From positions 1,612,001-1,676,000 of the forward strand of contig JAACJO010000002.1 of assembly GCA_013368445.1 (NCBI GenBank): 64,000 nucleotides of DNA, given 5' to 3'. Source of the stretch: Leucocoprinus leucothites (lineage: Eukaryota > Basidiomycota > Agaricomycetes > Agaricales > Agaricaceae). Shown here in pieces: positions 13,924-26,292 of this stretch (position 1 is its first letter; every line of letters begins with the position of its first letter). The translations under genes were made by a program, and so were the position numbers. Under the pieces are notes generated by a model. That model was given only the letters and a program-made list of their open reading frames with translations, was not told the origin of the DNA and ran no database searches.

Positions 13924-15308
13924 AAAGCTTAATGTTTGTTTGTATGCCCGGAGCCACATGTAATATCAAACCTGAAAGAACTTGTCAACTCGAGACCGCG
14001 AATCTAAGTATCATCGCCCGGCTTCTGCCAGTGGATCGGCAAGATCAAGACAGATTCAAGTCTGCACGGAAATAAGTCATAAATGCCGCTGTCTTTTAGC
14101 GTTGGTTTAATCAACTCTGATCTTCTGAGAACCAAAGTACCAGGGCAAATGTATTGTCGATAAGTTAAGTGCAGGCGTAGATTGGGCGAGGGCTCTGATT
14201 GGTTGAGGCCTCGAACTGCCATTTTTAGAATCCCGTAAAACACGCTTTTTCGTGGGGAGCCATAGCGCCCAGGTTCGTCCGACGGTGCGTACGGACGACG
14301 TCGTATTCCCCAAGATAAATTGTCGGTGGGGTGCCACGCTTCCGAAACGTCTTATTCCACGGTATCTCGTACGTACTTATCGTCATGGGTGCGATGTCTG
14401 AAGACAAGGTGAGGCTGAGCTCGGCCTAATTACCCAAGTCCGTTGATTCCGTTCCGATCAGGGCGAACCTTGAAATAACATAGGCGGTCCGTGGGAGTTC
14501 TGAAATGTGGGTTATTAACTGTGAACGTTTGAACCGTAACTCGTTGTCCGCGTTGATTTGCGTACAGATAGTTTTGGCATTTCTGTGATGGGAAGGTAAA
14601 GCGGTATTTAAAATTCATTCGCCATGGGAAGGTGGTAATCTATCTGGCCCGGGTAGCATAATGATGAAATGAGTCCCAGATACAATTTTCATCAGAAAAT
14701 GTGGATCTTATCTCTGCTAACATGACTCTCTTGAGCCGGGGAGAGGTATTTTGAGGATCAAGGGCCGATGAACCGCCGGGCAGACATCGGTCAAAAGGAC
14801 AGCCGTCCTTAGAGTCTTCGGTACTCGAGACCAGTCTCAATAGTCAAAGGCTTAATCTGAATTTACAGAGTCCGGAGTGAAGGTATTGGACCGTAAGAAG
14901 ACACAAGACTACAGTATGATTGGGGTTGTGGCGCGCCTGATCGCTTAATTGGTATATTGTTACAATATGCGAAGTTCACATGAGTAGCTGTGCCTGGCCG
15001 TGATCTCGACGATCAAATACGCAGGACATTGGAGCGTACGAGCTACTTGGGGTACGCAACAAAGATCCACCTAAAGTCCTGTGAGATGAAGAAGAAAAAC
15101 ACTGGGAATAGCAGCAGGGCCGAGTTGAGCCTCTGCAGGGACAACGGGCTGAGGTAAGCCATCACAGAATTTTGGGGTCGATCAAGACTGTGACCCCAGA
15201 GGACCGGATACCTTTATGATGAGAATAAAAACTCGCGGCCTGCCAACTCTCCTCACCTTCTCCTCCCCCCTCCTCTAGCTGCCAGTCGTCAGATTAGTGG
15301 CTGCACCC
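13924..15308. other. Intergenic: long ACC1 upstream region
   Basis: 1.4 kb without a supportable gene. The end nearest ACC1 has an A/T-rich AATAAAAA element (about 15224-15231) and a CT-rich block (about 15246-15282) before the ATG at 15309, which look like a core promoter and leader. Short open frames at 14004-14840 lack splice sites and similarity. Confidence 0.5.
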
Positions 15309-18300
15309 ATGTCTACTTACGACCATTCCCGAGTGCAGCACTTCATCGGTGAGTCTGTTCTTCTCTGCCCTTGTAGCCACCTCCCTAACTTTACTTCTAG
15401 GCGGGAATTCCCTCGACAAGGCCCCGCCGAGTAGTGTCAAGAATTTTGTACAATCTCATGGAGGCCATACGGTCATCACAAAGGTACGTCTTTTGTGGGT
15501 TGTATCTTCCACCTTGTTTTCTCATCACCATCTGTGATCGCGTAGGTTCTCATTGCTAACAACGGTCAGTTGTTGTGCCACTCTGCTCGCGTGTATTCAT
15601 GTTGAACTGATCGATGATCGACAGGTATCGCCGCTGTTAAGGAAATCCGCTCCGTCCGACAATGGAGTTACGAGACATTTGGAAACGAGCGCGAGATCGA
15701 GTTCACCGTTATGGCCACTCCCGAAGATCTCAAAGTAAATGCCGAATACATTCGCATGGCTGATCGCTATATCGAGGTTCCCGGAGGGACCAATAACAAC
15801 AATTACGCAAACGTCGATCTCATTGTCGATATCGCTGAACGCGCCGGTGTCCACGCCGTCTGGGCCGGTTGGGGTCATGCCTCAGAAAACCCACGACTCC
15901 CCGAGTCTCTTGCTGCAAGTAAAAATAAGATTGTTTTCATCGGTCCTCCAGGAAGCGCCATGCGCAGCTTGGGTGATAAGATTTCCAGTACGATTGTAGC
16001 GCAACACGCGGACGTCCCTACCATGCCCTGGTCGGGTACCGGCATCACTGATACTGTCCTCTCAGAGGCGGGTTATGTGACTGTCCCTGATGATGCATAC
16101 GCTGCTGCTTGTGTTACTACTGTTGAGGAGGGTTTGAAGCGTGCAGAGCAGATCGGATGGCCCGTTATGATCAAGGCTAGTGAAGGTGGAGGAGGAAAGG
16201 GTATCCGAAAGGTCGACCAGGCCGATCAATTCAAAAATGCGTTCCATGCGGTCGAGGGAGAGATCCCAGGTGGGTCGTCGATCTCTCAATGGACTGCAGC
16301 TATCCTAACCCATGGCAGGCTCGCCCATTTTCATCATGAAGCTTGCTGGACAGGCCCGTCATTTGGAGGTTCAGCTCCTTGCTGATCAATACGGAGATGC
16401 CATCTCGCTTTTCGGGCGTGACTGCTCTGTTCAACGTCGTCACCAAAAGATCATTGAAGAAGCTCCTGTGACTATTGCCCAGGAAGACACCTTTGAGAAG
16501 ATGGAGCGGGCCGCTGTCCGTCTCTCCAAGCTCGTTGGCTATGTCAGCGCCGGTACTGTCGAATGTATGTGCTTTGACTGGCTTTCGTTTCATTCATACT
16601 CATTCAAATGTCTATAGATCTTTACAGTCATGCCGATGATTACTTCTACTTCCTTGAGCTCAATCCTCGTCTGCAGGTCGAGCATCCCACCACTGAGATG
16701 GTTACTGGTGTCAATTTGCCCGCTGCCCAGCTTCAAGTTGCTATGGGTCTACCTCTCCACCGCATTCGTGACATCCGTACTCTGTATGGAATGGCACCCA
16801 CTGGATCCTCAGAGATCGACTTTGACATGGTCAAGCCAGAGTCCATGCAACTCCAACGCAAACCCAAGCCCAAGGGCCATGTCGTCGCTGTCCGTATCAC
16901 AGCTGAGAACCCTGACGCTGGATTCAAGCCTTCATCTGGCTCGCTTCAAGAGCTGAATTTTCGCTCCAGCACCAACGTCTGGGGTTACTTCTCCGTTGGT
17001 TCGGCTGGTGGTCTTCATGAGTTCGCTGACTCTCAGTTCGGTCACATCTTTGCCTACGGCGAGGATCGAAGCGAGTCGCGGAAGAATATGATTGTCGCGT
17101 TGAAAGAGCTGAGCATTCGTGGTGATTTCCGAACGACCGTTGAGTACCTCATCAAGCTCCTTGAGTTGGAGACTTTCAAGGAGAACAAGTTTACTACCGG
17201 CTGGCTCGACTCCCTCATCAGCAACAAACTCACTGCCGAACGACCTGATGCCACACTCGCTGTCATTTGTGGTGCCGTCACCAAGGCACACCTCGCTTCT
17301 ACTGCTTGCTGGTCCGAATACAAGCGCATTCTCGACAAGGGTCAAGTTCCAGCTCGCGACGTTTTGAAGACTGTCTTCGGTATTGACTTCATTTACGAGA
17401 ACGTCCGCTATAGCTTCACCTGTGCCCGCTCATCCCTCACTACCTGGACTCTTTACCTCAATGGCGGTCGTACCATGGTTGGTGCCCGTCCTCTGGCTGA
17501 TGGAGGCCTCCTGGTACTCCTTGATGGTCGCAGTCACACTATTTACTGGCGTGAGGAAGTTGGCGCGCTTCGGTTGATGATCGACTCCAAGACGTGCTTG
17601 ATTGAGCAGGAGAATGATCCCACTCAACTCAGGAGCCCTAGCCCTGGTAAACTCATCAGGTACTTTGTTGATAGTGGTGATCATATCAACGCTGGCGAAC
17701 AGTATGCCGAGATCGAGGTACGCCCGTATTTGTTTGATATAGAAACGATCACTCATTTGATGATGTAGGTCATGAAAATGTATATGCCGCTCGTTGCATC
17801 CGAGGATGGTGTTGTCCAACTGATCAAACAGCCCGGCGTCAGTCTTGAGCCTGGTGACATCCTCGGTATCCTCACTCTTGATGATCCGGCCCGTGTCAAG
17901 CACGCCAAGCCTTTTGAGGGTCTTCTACCTGCCCTCGGAACCCCAAACGTTGTTGGCAACAAGCCTCACCAGCGTCTTGCTTATGCTCTTGGTGTTTTGA
18001 ACGACATACTCGATGGTTTCGATAATCAATCCATCATGGTTGCAACATTCAAGGAGCTGGTCGCCGTCCTCCACGATCTTGAGCTCCCATACTCCGAGAC
18101 CAATTCTGTTCTCGCCTCTCTCTCCGGTCGTATCTCGCCCAAGGTTGAAGAGAGTATTCGATCTGCTATGGAAGCCGCCAAAGCCAAGGATGCTGGGTAT
18201 GAATTCCCTGCCAGTCGCATCAAGAAGGTTCTTGAGCATCACATCGAGGAGGTTCCTGCAGCGGACAAAACCAGGACACGTACTCAGCTCTCTGTTTTGG

Positions 18301-21300
18301 CAGAGATTGCCGAGCGTTATATTGGTGGTGTCAAAGGTCATGAAGTCGAGGTTTTAGCTGGTCTTCTTGGTCGTTACGAGGCCGCTGAGAGCCTATTCGG
18401 AGGCAGCATTGAGGCTCGCGTCCTTGCTCTTCGTGAACAGCACAAGGACGATTTAGACAAGGCCATCAACCTCATCTTGAGTCATATCAAGGTTCAGAGT
18501 AAGGTTAAGCTGGTCTTAACCATTCTCGACTACATCAAGACCAGTGGTATCAATGTCTCCAACGCCGACAGTCCCCTCTATAAGGTGTTACAGAATCTTG
18601 CTGCTCTCGAGGCCAAGTACGTCTAGCAGGATTTGATTTGATCCGCTCTATCTGATAGTTTTTTTATCAGGTCTTCTACTCAAGTTTGTCTCAAGGCCCG
18701 TGAAGTTCTCATTCTGGGTCAGATGCCGTCATACGAGGAACGTCGCACTCAAATGGAGGCCGTCCTCAAGAACTCAGTTTCGACCAACTACTATGGTGAA
18801 GCCGGTCAATCAGGCTCTAGAACACCCTCTGCGGAGGTCCTCAAGGAGCTCAGCGACTCTCGATATGCTGTGTTTGACGTTCTTCCAAGTTTCTTCAGTC
18901 ACTCGGACCAAATGGTCTCTCTCGGTAAGGCAGCTCATTCTCGAGTTCTATATTTGTTCTGAAACGCTCTTAGCCGCATTCGAGGTTTATGTCCGCCGAG
19001 CGTATAGGGCATACTCTCTCCTTTCCATCGACTATGAAGAGGGTGATACTTTGGATGATGGCGAGGCTCCCAACGTCGTCACCTGGCGTTTTAACCTCGG
19101 CCAGTCCCACTCGCCCCCTTCGACTCCTCGTTTCGGTCCTGGGTATGTCCTAGACTTTCTTTGGGGAGACAGAAGTTGACTAACACTTCTAATAGCGAAA
19201 CCCGCAGGCAAGGATCAGTCAGCGATCTCACCTACATGATCAATCGCCATCAATCGCAGCCTGTTCGCACTGGCGCCATTACATCCTTCCCCAACCTTAA
19301 AGCTCTCGCCAAGGGCTTCCCGAAGCTTGTCAACATTCTTCCTACCTTCGATACTGAGGAATTCAAGGAGCGATACGGCGCTGAAGCTCAACACCCCAAC
19401 GTCCTCAACGTCGGCCTGCGTATCTTCAGGGAGCAGGACGATCTTCCCGAGGAGACGTGGAATGCGACAGTGATCAAGTTCACGAATGACCACGCCGATC
19501 TCCTCAAGCGCAAAGGGGTCCGGCGTGTTACCTTCTTTGTTTGCCGCCCAAGCGTTTACCCCGTCTACTACACCCTTCGTGAGGTTGACGGTGTCTGGGG
19601 TGAAGAAGAGGCAATTCGTAACATTGAGCCTGCCCTCGCTTTCCAGCTCGAGTTGAGCCGCCTTTCCAACTACAACCTGAAACCCGTGTTCGTTGAAACC
19701 AAACAAATCCACATTTATCATGCTGTTGCCCACGAGAATCAACTCGACAACCGCTTCTTCATCCGTGCCCTCGTTCGTCCTGGTCGTCTGCGCGGCTCCA
19801 TGAGTATGGCAGAGTACCTCATTTCAGAGACTGATCGGCTTGTAACTGACATCCTCGACGCCTTGGAGGTTGTAAGCGCGCAGCAACGCAATGCCGATTG
19901 CAACCACATCTTCATGAACTTCGTCTACAACCTCCCTGTGACATATGATGATGTCTTAGCCGCCATCTCCGGCTTCATTGAGCGGCATGGCAAGCGTCTC
20001 TGGCGTTTACATGTGACGGGCTCCGAAATTCGCATCTCCCTCGAAGATAGTGAAGGGAACGTGACCCCTATTCGCTGCATCATCGAGAATGTCTCTGGCT
20101 TCATCGTCAATTATCACGCGTACCAGGAAATCACCACCGATCGTGGTACCACCATCCTCAAATCGATTGGCGAGAAAGGCCCTCTCCATCTCCAACCTGT
20201 CCACCAGACCTACCCGACCAAGGAGTCCCTGCAGCCCAAGCGTTATCAGGCTCACCTCGTTGGCACAACCTATGTCTACGATTTCCCCGACCTCTTCTCC
20301 AAGGCTCTCCAAAATGTCTGGCAATCAGCCCGTGCTACAAATCTCGGCCTCGTCCCTCCCAAGACCTACTTGCATTCCAAGGAACTCGTCTTGGACGAGC
20401 ACGACAACCTCGCCGAAGTCGATCGCGCTCCAGGCAGCAACACCTTTGGTATGGTTGCCTGGGTCTTTACCCTCCATACCCCGGAATATCCTATGGGTCG
20501 TCGCGTAGTCGTCGTCGCCAACGACATCACTTTCAAGATCGGTTCATTCGGTCCCGTCGAAGATCAGTTCTTTTACCTCGTTACTCAGTATGCTCGTGAC
20601 CAAGGCTTACCCCGCATATACCTCTCCGCCAATTCTGGTGCTCGAATTGGCATCGCCGAAGAGCTTCTTCCCCTGTTCTCCGCTGCTTGGAGCGATAACG
20701 AGCGCCCTGAAAAGGGAATTAACTACTTGTACTTAACCCCCGAGAACCTCCTTAAACTAGAGGAGAAGGGTAAGGACATCGTCCATGTTGAGGAGATCGA
20801 GGATCAGGGTGAGCGTCGCTTCAAGATCACCGACATCATCGGTCTTCAAGATGGTCTCGGCGTCGAGTCTCTCAGAGGATCTGGTCTCATTGCCGGTGAG
20901 ACTTCCCGTGCCTACGATGACATCTTCACTATCACCCTCGTAACCGCCCGCTCTGTTGGCATCGGTGCCTATCTCGTTCGTCTGGGAGAGCGTGCTGTTC
21001 AGGTTGAAGGTCAACCCATCATCCTCACTGGTGCCAGCGCTCTCAACAAAGTGCTTGGTCGTGAAGTCTATACTTCGAACCTACAGCTCGGTGGTACACA
21101 GATCATGTTCAAGAACGGTGTCTCTCACCTCACTTCCGGCAGCGATCTTCAAGGTGCCACCCAGATTCTTCAATGGCTTTCTTACGTCCCTGAATTCAAG
21201 AGCGCCCCCCTCCCCATTTTCGAAACTGCCGACACTTGGGACCGAGAAATCGAATACACTCCCCCCAAGACGACTTATGACCCTAGGTGGTTCATTGAGG

Positions 21301-22604
21301 GCAAGAAAGACGAGGCAACTGGCAAGTTCCAAAGCGGCTTCTTCGACAAGGGTTCATTCCAGGAGACCCTCAGTGGGTGGGCTCAGACTGTCGTTGTCGG
21401 GCGCGCTCGCCTAGGTGGTATCCCGATGGGTGTTATCGCTGTTGAAACCCGCACCATTGAACGTATCGTCCCTGCCGATCCCGCCAACCCCGCCTCATTC
21501 GAGCAGCGCATCATGGAGGCCGGCCAAGTTTGGTACCCCAACTCTGCCTACAAGACTGCCCAGGCCATCTTCGACTTCAACCGAGAAGGCCTCCCCCTCA
21601 TCATCTTCGCCAACTGGCGTGGTTTCTCTGGTGGTCAGCAGGACATGTATGATGAAGTCCTCAAACAAGGTTCCAAGATCGTCGACGGTCTGTCGAGCTA
21701 CAAGCAGCCGGTCTTCGTCTACATCGTGCCTAATGGTGAACTTCGTGGTGGAGCTTGGGTCGTGCTTGATCCCTCTATCAACCCTGAGCAGATGGAGATG
21801 TACGCTGACGTTGATGCTCGTGCTGGTGTCCTGGAACCAGAGGGTATCGTTGAAATCAAATTGCGTCGGGACAAGATTTTGAAGATGATGGAACGTTTGG
21901 ACTCTCAATATGCCTCTCTCGTTCGGGATAGTAAGGATGGATCGAAGACAGACGAGGAGCGAGCAACCGCTACTGCTGCTTTGGCCAAGCGTGAACAGAT
22001 TCTGCAACCCACATACAAGCAGATTGCTCTCCTTTATGCTGACCTCCATGAGTGAGTACTTTGATCGTAATTGTCCTTAGCCTCTACTAACCAAGAAAAC
22101 AGTCGTACTGGTCGCATGGAGGCCAAGGGTTGTGCCAAGCCTGCTCAGTGGAAGGAGGCTCGCCGCTTCTTCTACTGGGCAGTTCGTGCTCGTCTCGCGC
22201 GTTGCGCAGCTTTTTCAGCTCTGTCTGAGGCTAGCCCAGGATCTACTTTGGAATACCGTGCTCGTTTGTTGAGCAATCTCACCGGCATCGAACAACCCGC
22301 CGATTACAAGGAAGAAGCCGACGCTATCGAGAAGCTTGACCTAACCGCGACTGTCGCTCAACTCAAAGCCGACTACCTTGCCCGTCGTCTGGTGGAGTTA
22401 ACCAAGGAAGATCGTAAGGCTGCTCTCGACGGATTCCTCCGATTCACAGACGGTCTCTCCGAAGAAGAGCGTGCTGCCTTTATCAACGTTCTCCAGACTG
22501 CACCCCGATCACCAGGTAACTTAATTTCATGCCCATTTCGAACCAGCTCCTGACTTCGCCCTTTCCGCCCAGGTCCCCCTTCGTATGCCAACTCCTCTGC
22601 ATAA
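15309..22604 (+). CDS. ACC1: Acetyl-CoA carboxylase, multidomain cytosolic
   Basis: Biotin-dependent enzyme making malonyl-CoA, the first committed step of fatty acid synthesis. Twelve exons: 15309-15348, 15401-15483, 15546-15564, 15625-16269, 16319-16564, 16618-17717, 17769-18616, 18671-18924, 18974-19142, 19196-22051, 22103-22515 and 22573-22604 (2234 aa, close to yeast Acc1). Domains in order: biotin carboxylase ([33 protein letters not shown]-grasp [10 protein letters not shown] near residue 234, [16 protein letters not shown]); biotin carrier with VMKMYMPL, biotinyl lysine about K714; central domain; carboxyltransferase with [31 protein letters not shown] (about 1746) and [19 protein letters not shown]. 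Exon 3 is a 19-nt microexon inside the IANNG motif. The last 32-nt exon restores the expected PGPPSY end. No break is seen. Confidence 0.98.
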
Positions 22605-22979
22605 ACATCTCTTGCATGCCTTTCATCGTATACCTGTACTCTTAGTAACATACCTTCGATTTTTGTTTTCCCATCGCATTTATAGTTTCCTAGTGGTTAC
22701 CTACCCAGCATGGTGTTGTAGTAATTTTTGGCGATAGAACGAGTAGTTATAGACATTTTAGTACATACACGACTTGCAATATGATACCATCTCTTTGAAT
22801 TTTCGTTAATGTTGCCTCTCGGTTGTCTCCCATCCCTGGCTACCGATCACCGATCCGGAGTTAGGCACAAGTAAGTAAGATTAGATATGATGCAATCTAA
22901 TCTCTAGTGAGAGTATCAATGATTGAGCATCTTAATCCCTCTTCGTTCACTTCTCCATCCCTTGGCTTGCTAACACATA
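22605..22979. other. Intergenic between ACC1 and QNS1
   Basis: 375 bp holding the ACC1 3' untranslated region and the QNS1 promoter. Nothing else is seen. Confidence 0.5.
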
Positions 22980-25900
22980 ATGGGACACCTCATAACAGTA
23001 GCAACGTGAGCTTATTGACTAATCCGCTAATTTGAGCCACAGCTAATCATCAGCATCCCTAGCTGGCACGTCATATCGTTTAACCACTAACTGAACCACA
23101 AGCTGACACCTGCTCAGCTCCCTGAACCAATGGGCTCTGGATTTCCAGGTAAAGCGCATCGTCATAGTGGCACTGCATTGTCATAACGAGAAATCCCAGG
23201 GAAATTACGAAAGAATTCTCGCAAGCATTGCCATTGCAAAGAGTCGAGGGGCTAGACTACGCGTGGGTCCAGAGCTTGAGATTCCGTACGGTTACATTCA
23301 ATTTCGCAAGTTTTGCATCACTAATACATAAAGATAGAGGTTATGGATGTTTGGATCACTTCTTAGAGGGTTAGAAAAGAAATTCGGTTCCGCGCGATGG
23401 CGTAATTGATAGGTTTATAGGTGACACGGTGCTTCATTCTTGGGAGGTACTCGCAAAGCTACTGGCATCCGAAGAGACTACGGGCATCGTCTGTGACATA
23501 GGGATGTAAGTACCGTAGTTTTCCCTAAAGTCTATTAACCAGATCTTGTCAGGCCTGTTGTTCACAAGAACGTAATTTACAACTGTCGTGTGATTATTCA
23601 CGACCGCAAGATCATTCTTATTCGACCCAAAATGTGGCTCGCCAATGATGGAAACTACAGGGAGCTGCGTTACTTCACCCCTTGGATGAAACACCGCCAG
23701 TGGGAGGATCATTATCTACCAAGGCTCATACAAGCAGTCACCAAACAGGTCAGGAATGGATGCTTCTGTCCCCTCTTGGGTTTCGGCTCAGTCTTATAGG
23801 TCAAAGTCCCTTTCGGCGATGCTGTTATTAGCACCGCAGATACTTGCATTGGAGTTGAATTGTGCGAAGAATTGTTCACCCCAAGTAGGCGAGTAACCCC
23901 CTCAGCCAATTCTCCTTGATGTCCGCTCATCCGCATATATTATATCAGTCCTCATATTCTAATGGGTTTGGATGGCGTTGAGATCTTCACCAATTCGAGT
24001 GGAAGTCATCACGAGCTACGAAAGCTGTACACTCGAGTAGAATTGATTAAGGAAGCTACGCTAAAGGTGACAGTTACAGTCTGCTTACTGGCCTCACACT
24101 GACCTCGGCGATAGCTAGGAGGCATCTACCTTTATGCGAACCAGCAAGGGTGTGATGGAGACCGCCTTTACTATGACGGTTGCGCCATGATAGCAGTTAA
24201 TGGTCGCATTGTTGCACAGGGATCCCAGTTCTCCATGAACGATGTAGAGGTTGTGTCAGCTACCATCGATATCGAGGACGTGCGGGCACACAGGGCAAGG
24301 GCGAGCCGGAGTATGCAAGCAGCCTGCGCTGAAAGGTATCATCGCATTGAGGTGCCCTTCGCTTTGAGCAGTGGCAAGTTTGAGGCCCCAGACGGAGTCT
24401 TAGCCTTAACTGGAAACAAAGACTTTGTGGTGCGCTTTCATCGTCCCGAAGAGGAGATTGCGTGAGTTTCCAGGAATTTTCTGGTTAAAATATCTTAACA
24501 CCTTGTTAAGGCTGGGCCCCGCGTGTTGGCTATGGGATTATTTGAGGCGCTCGCGGACCCAAGGATACTTTATTCCATTGAGTGGAGGCATAGATAGTTG
24601 TGCTACAGCTGTCATCGTTCATTCTATGTGCCGCTTGGTTGCAGAGGCTGCAACGCGTGGAGGTATGTCTGTGTCATTGAATTGTCAGTGTCTTTTTATT
24701 CAAGGAGAGACCAGACAGACAGGTAATTGCCGATGCGCGCAGGATGACTGGAGAGGCCGAAGACTCGTCCTATGTTCCTTCGGATCCTCAGGAGTTTGCA
24801 AATCGTATTTTCCACACTTGCTATATGGGAACAGAGAATTCGAGCCCAGAGACCCGGCAAAGGGCTAAAGACCTAGCGAATGCAATTGGAAGGTAAGTCG
24901 ATATCCACAAGCAGATGTTAATTAAGCTGCTCACCTTGATCTCAAAAGCTACCACATAGATCTAAACATGGACACCGTCGTCACTGCTGTCCGCAACCTA
25001 TTCGCCGTAGTCACTGGCCACCGCCCTCAATTCCGGGTCCAAGGAGGGAGTAATGCGGAGAATCTAGCACTCCAGAACATCCAAGCGCGTTTGAGGATGG
25101 TGCTTTCGTACTTGTTTGCGCAATTATTGCCCTGGGCGCGGGGCAAGAGCGGAGGTCTTCTGGTGCTCGGTAGCGCAAATGTTGATGAAAGGTACTAGAT
25201 GTTGTATTGTGAGGAACGCGAGCTGACCAGGATTTCCAGTTTGCGCGGCTATCTAACGAAATATGACTGTTCATCAGGTGAGGACTGAGCCGAATTTGTG
25301 AAGCTATGCCGATTAGAAGGTCCTTGTCCAGCTGACATCAACCCCATCGGTGGCATCAGTAAGACCGATCTGAAGAAATTCATTGCATACGGAGTGGACA
25401 CCTTCAACTTGCCAATTCTGAAGAGGTACGGTTTCATCTCATTGGAATGAATCGATTCAAGTTGTAAGTCTGTCTAACCCCGCACTACAGTTTCCTTGAC
25501 GCTGTTCCGACTGCCGAACTGGAACCCATAACGGAGACATATGTTCAGAGTGATGAGGTAGGAGGCACAGTGTCGTTCTGTGTTGGGCAGGGCATCTGAC
25601 CAGTGTCGAAATAGGCTGACATGGGTATGACCTATGACGAGCTTTCAGTATTCGGTCGTCTCCGAAAGGTGGAGAAATGTGGCCCTTATAGCATGTTCAC
25701 GAAACTGGTCCATGAATGGGGGTCGTTCCTCTCCCCGATACAGGCAAGTCACTACTTTTTCTTGTTGTAGGGTCCAATCGGGTCTTAAGATGAAGCATGT
25801 GTAGATCGCAGACAAGGTGAAATTGTTCTTCTTTGAGCATGCACGAAATCGACACAAGATGACGACCTTGACACCGGCTTATCACGCGGTTCGTGCCTTT

Positions 25901-26152
25901 TTCTTTTTGTAGTGCATTAAGACTGACTGGATTTTTTGGGGAACAGGAGTCGTACAGTCCAGACGACAACCGTGAGTGGCTTGACGTCTGAGAGTGAAAC
26001 GAGGGTACTGACCGCATTGGCTCATAGGTTTCGATTTACGCCCATTCTTATATCCTTCCCGATTCCCATGGCAATTCAAGAAGATCGATGAAGTGGCTGC
26101 TGCTTTACCGGACAAGTCTCAAGCGGGACTTGATAAACCTAAGATGGAATAA
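22980..26152 (+). CDS. QNS1: Glutamine-dependent NAD+ synthetase
   Basis: Last step of NAD+ synthesis: amidates deamido-NAD+ with glutamine nitrogen and ATP. Nineteen exons: 22980-23005, 23118-23148, 23200-23285, 23338-23369, 23421-23505, 23553-23748, 23800-23888, 23949-24066, 24115-24461, 24511-24662, 24715-24892, 24949-25191, 25240-25277, 25332-25425, 25491-25557, 25615-25743, 25805-25888, 25947-25971 and 26028-26152 (714 aa, the family's usual length). The N-terminal nitrilase-type glutaminase has [25 protein letters not shown] and Cys in [11 protein letters not shown]. The C-terminal synthetase has the PP-loop [32 protein letters not shown] and [13 protein letters not shown]. Introns 23889-23948 (donor GCGAGT) and 25744-25804 (donor GCAAGT) must be GC-AG to keep frame. 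Despite many in-frame stops in the raw sequence the gene looks intact. Confidence 0.96.
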
Positions 26153-26292
26153 GGGCGTGCTAAGGTTTATGGTGGTAGATCATTACAATAGTTGGATCGA
26201 ACGAAAGAACTTCATATATAAATACATACAACAGATGTGGACAATTGAGAGCTGAGAAAGTGATTCCGTATTATGATGGCCAAGGTCCATGG

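Noticed and set aside
22980..26152. QNS1 as a pseudogene because raw sequence shows many stops
   Set aside because: All stops fall in introns with consistent phases, and the spliced product has the full family length and catalytic residues.
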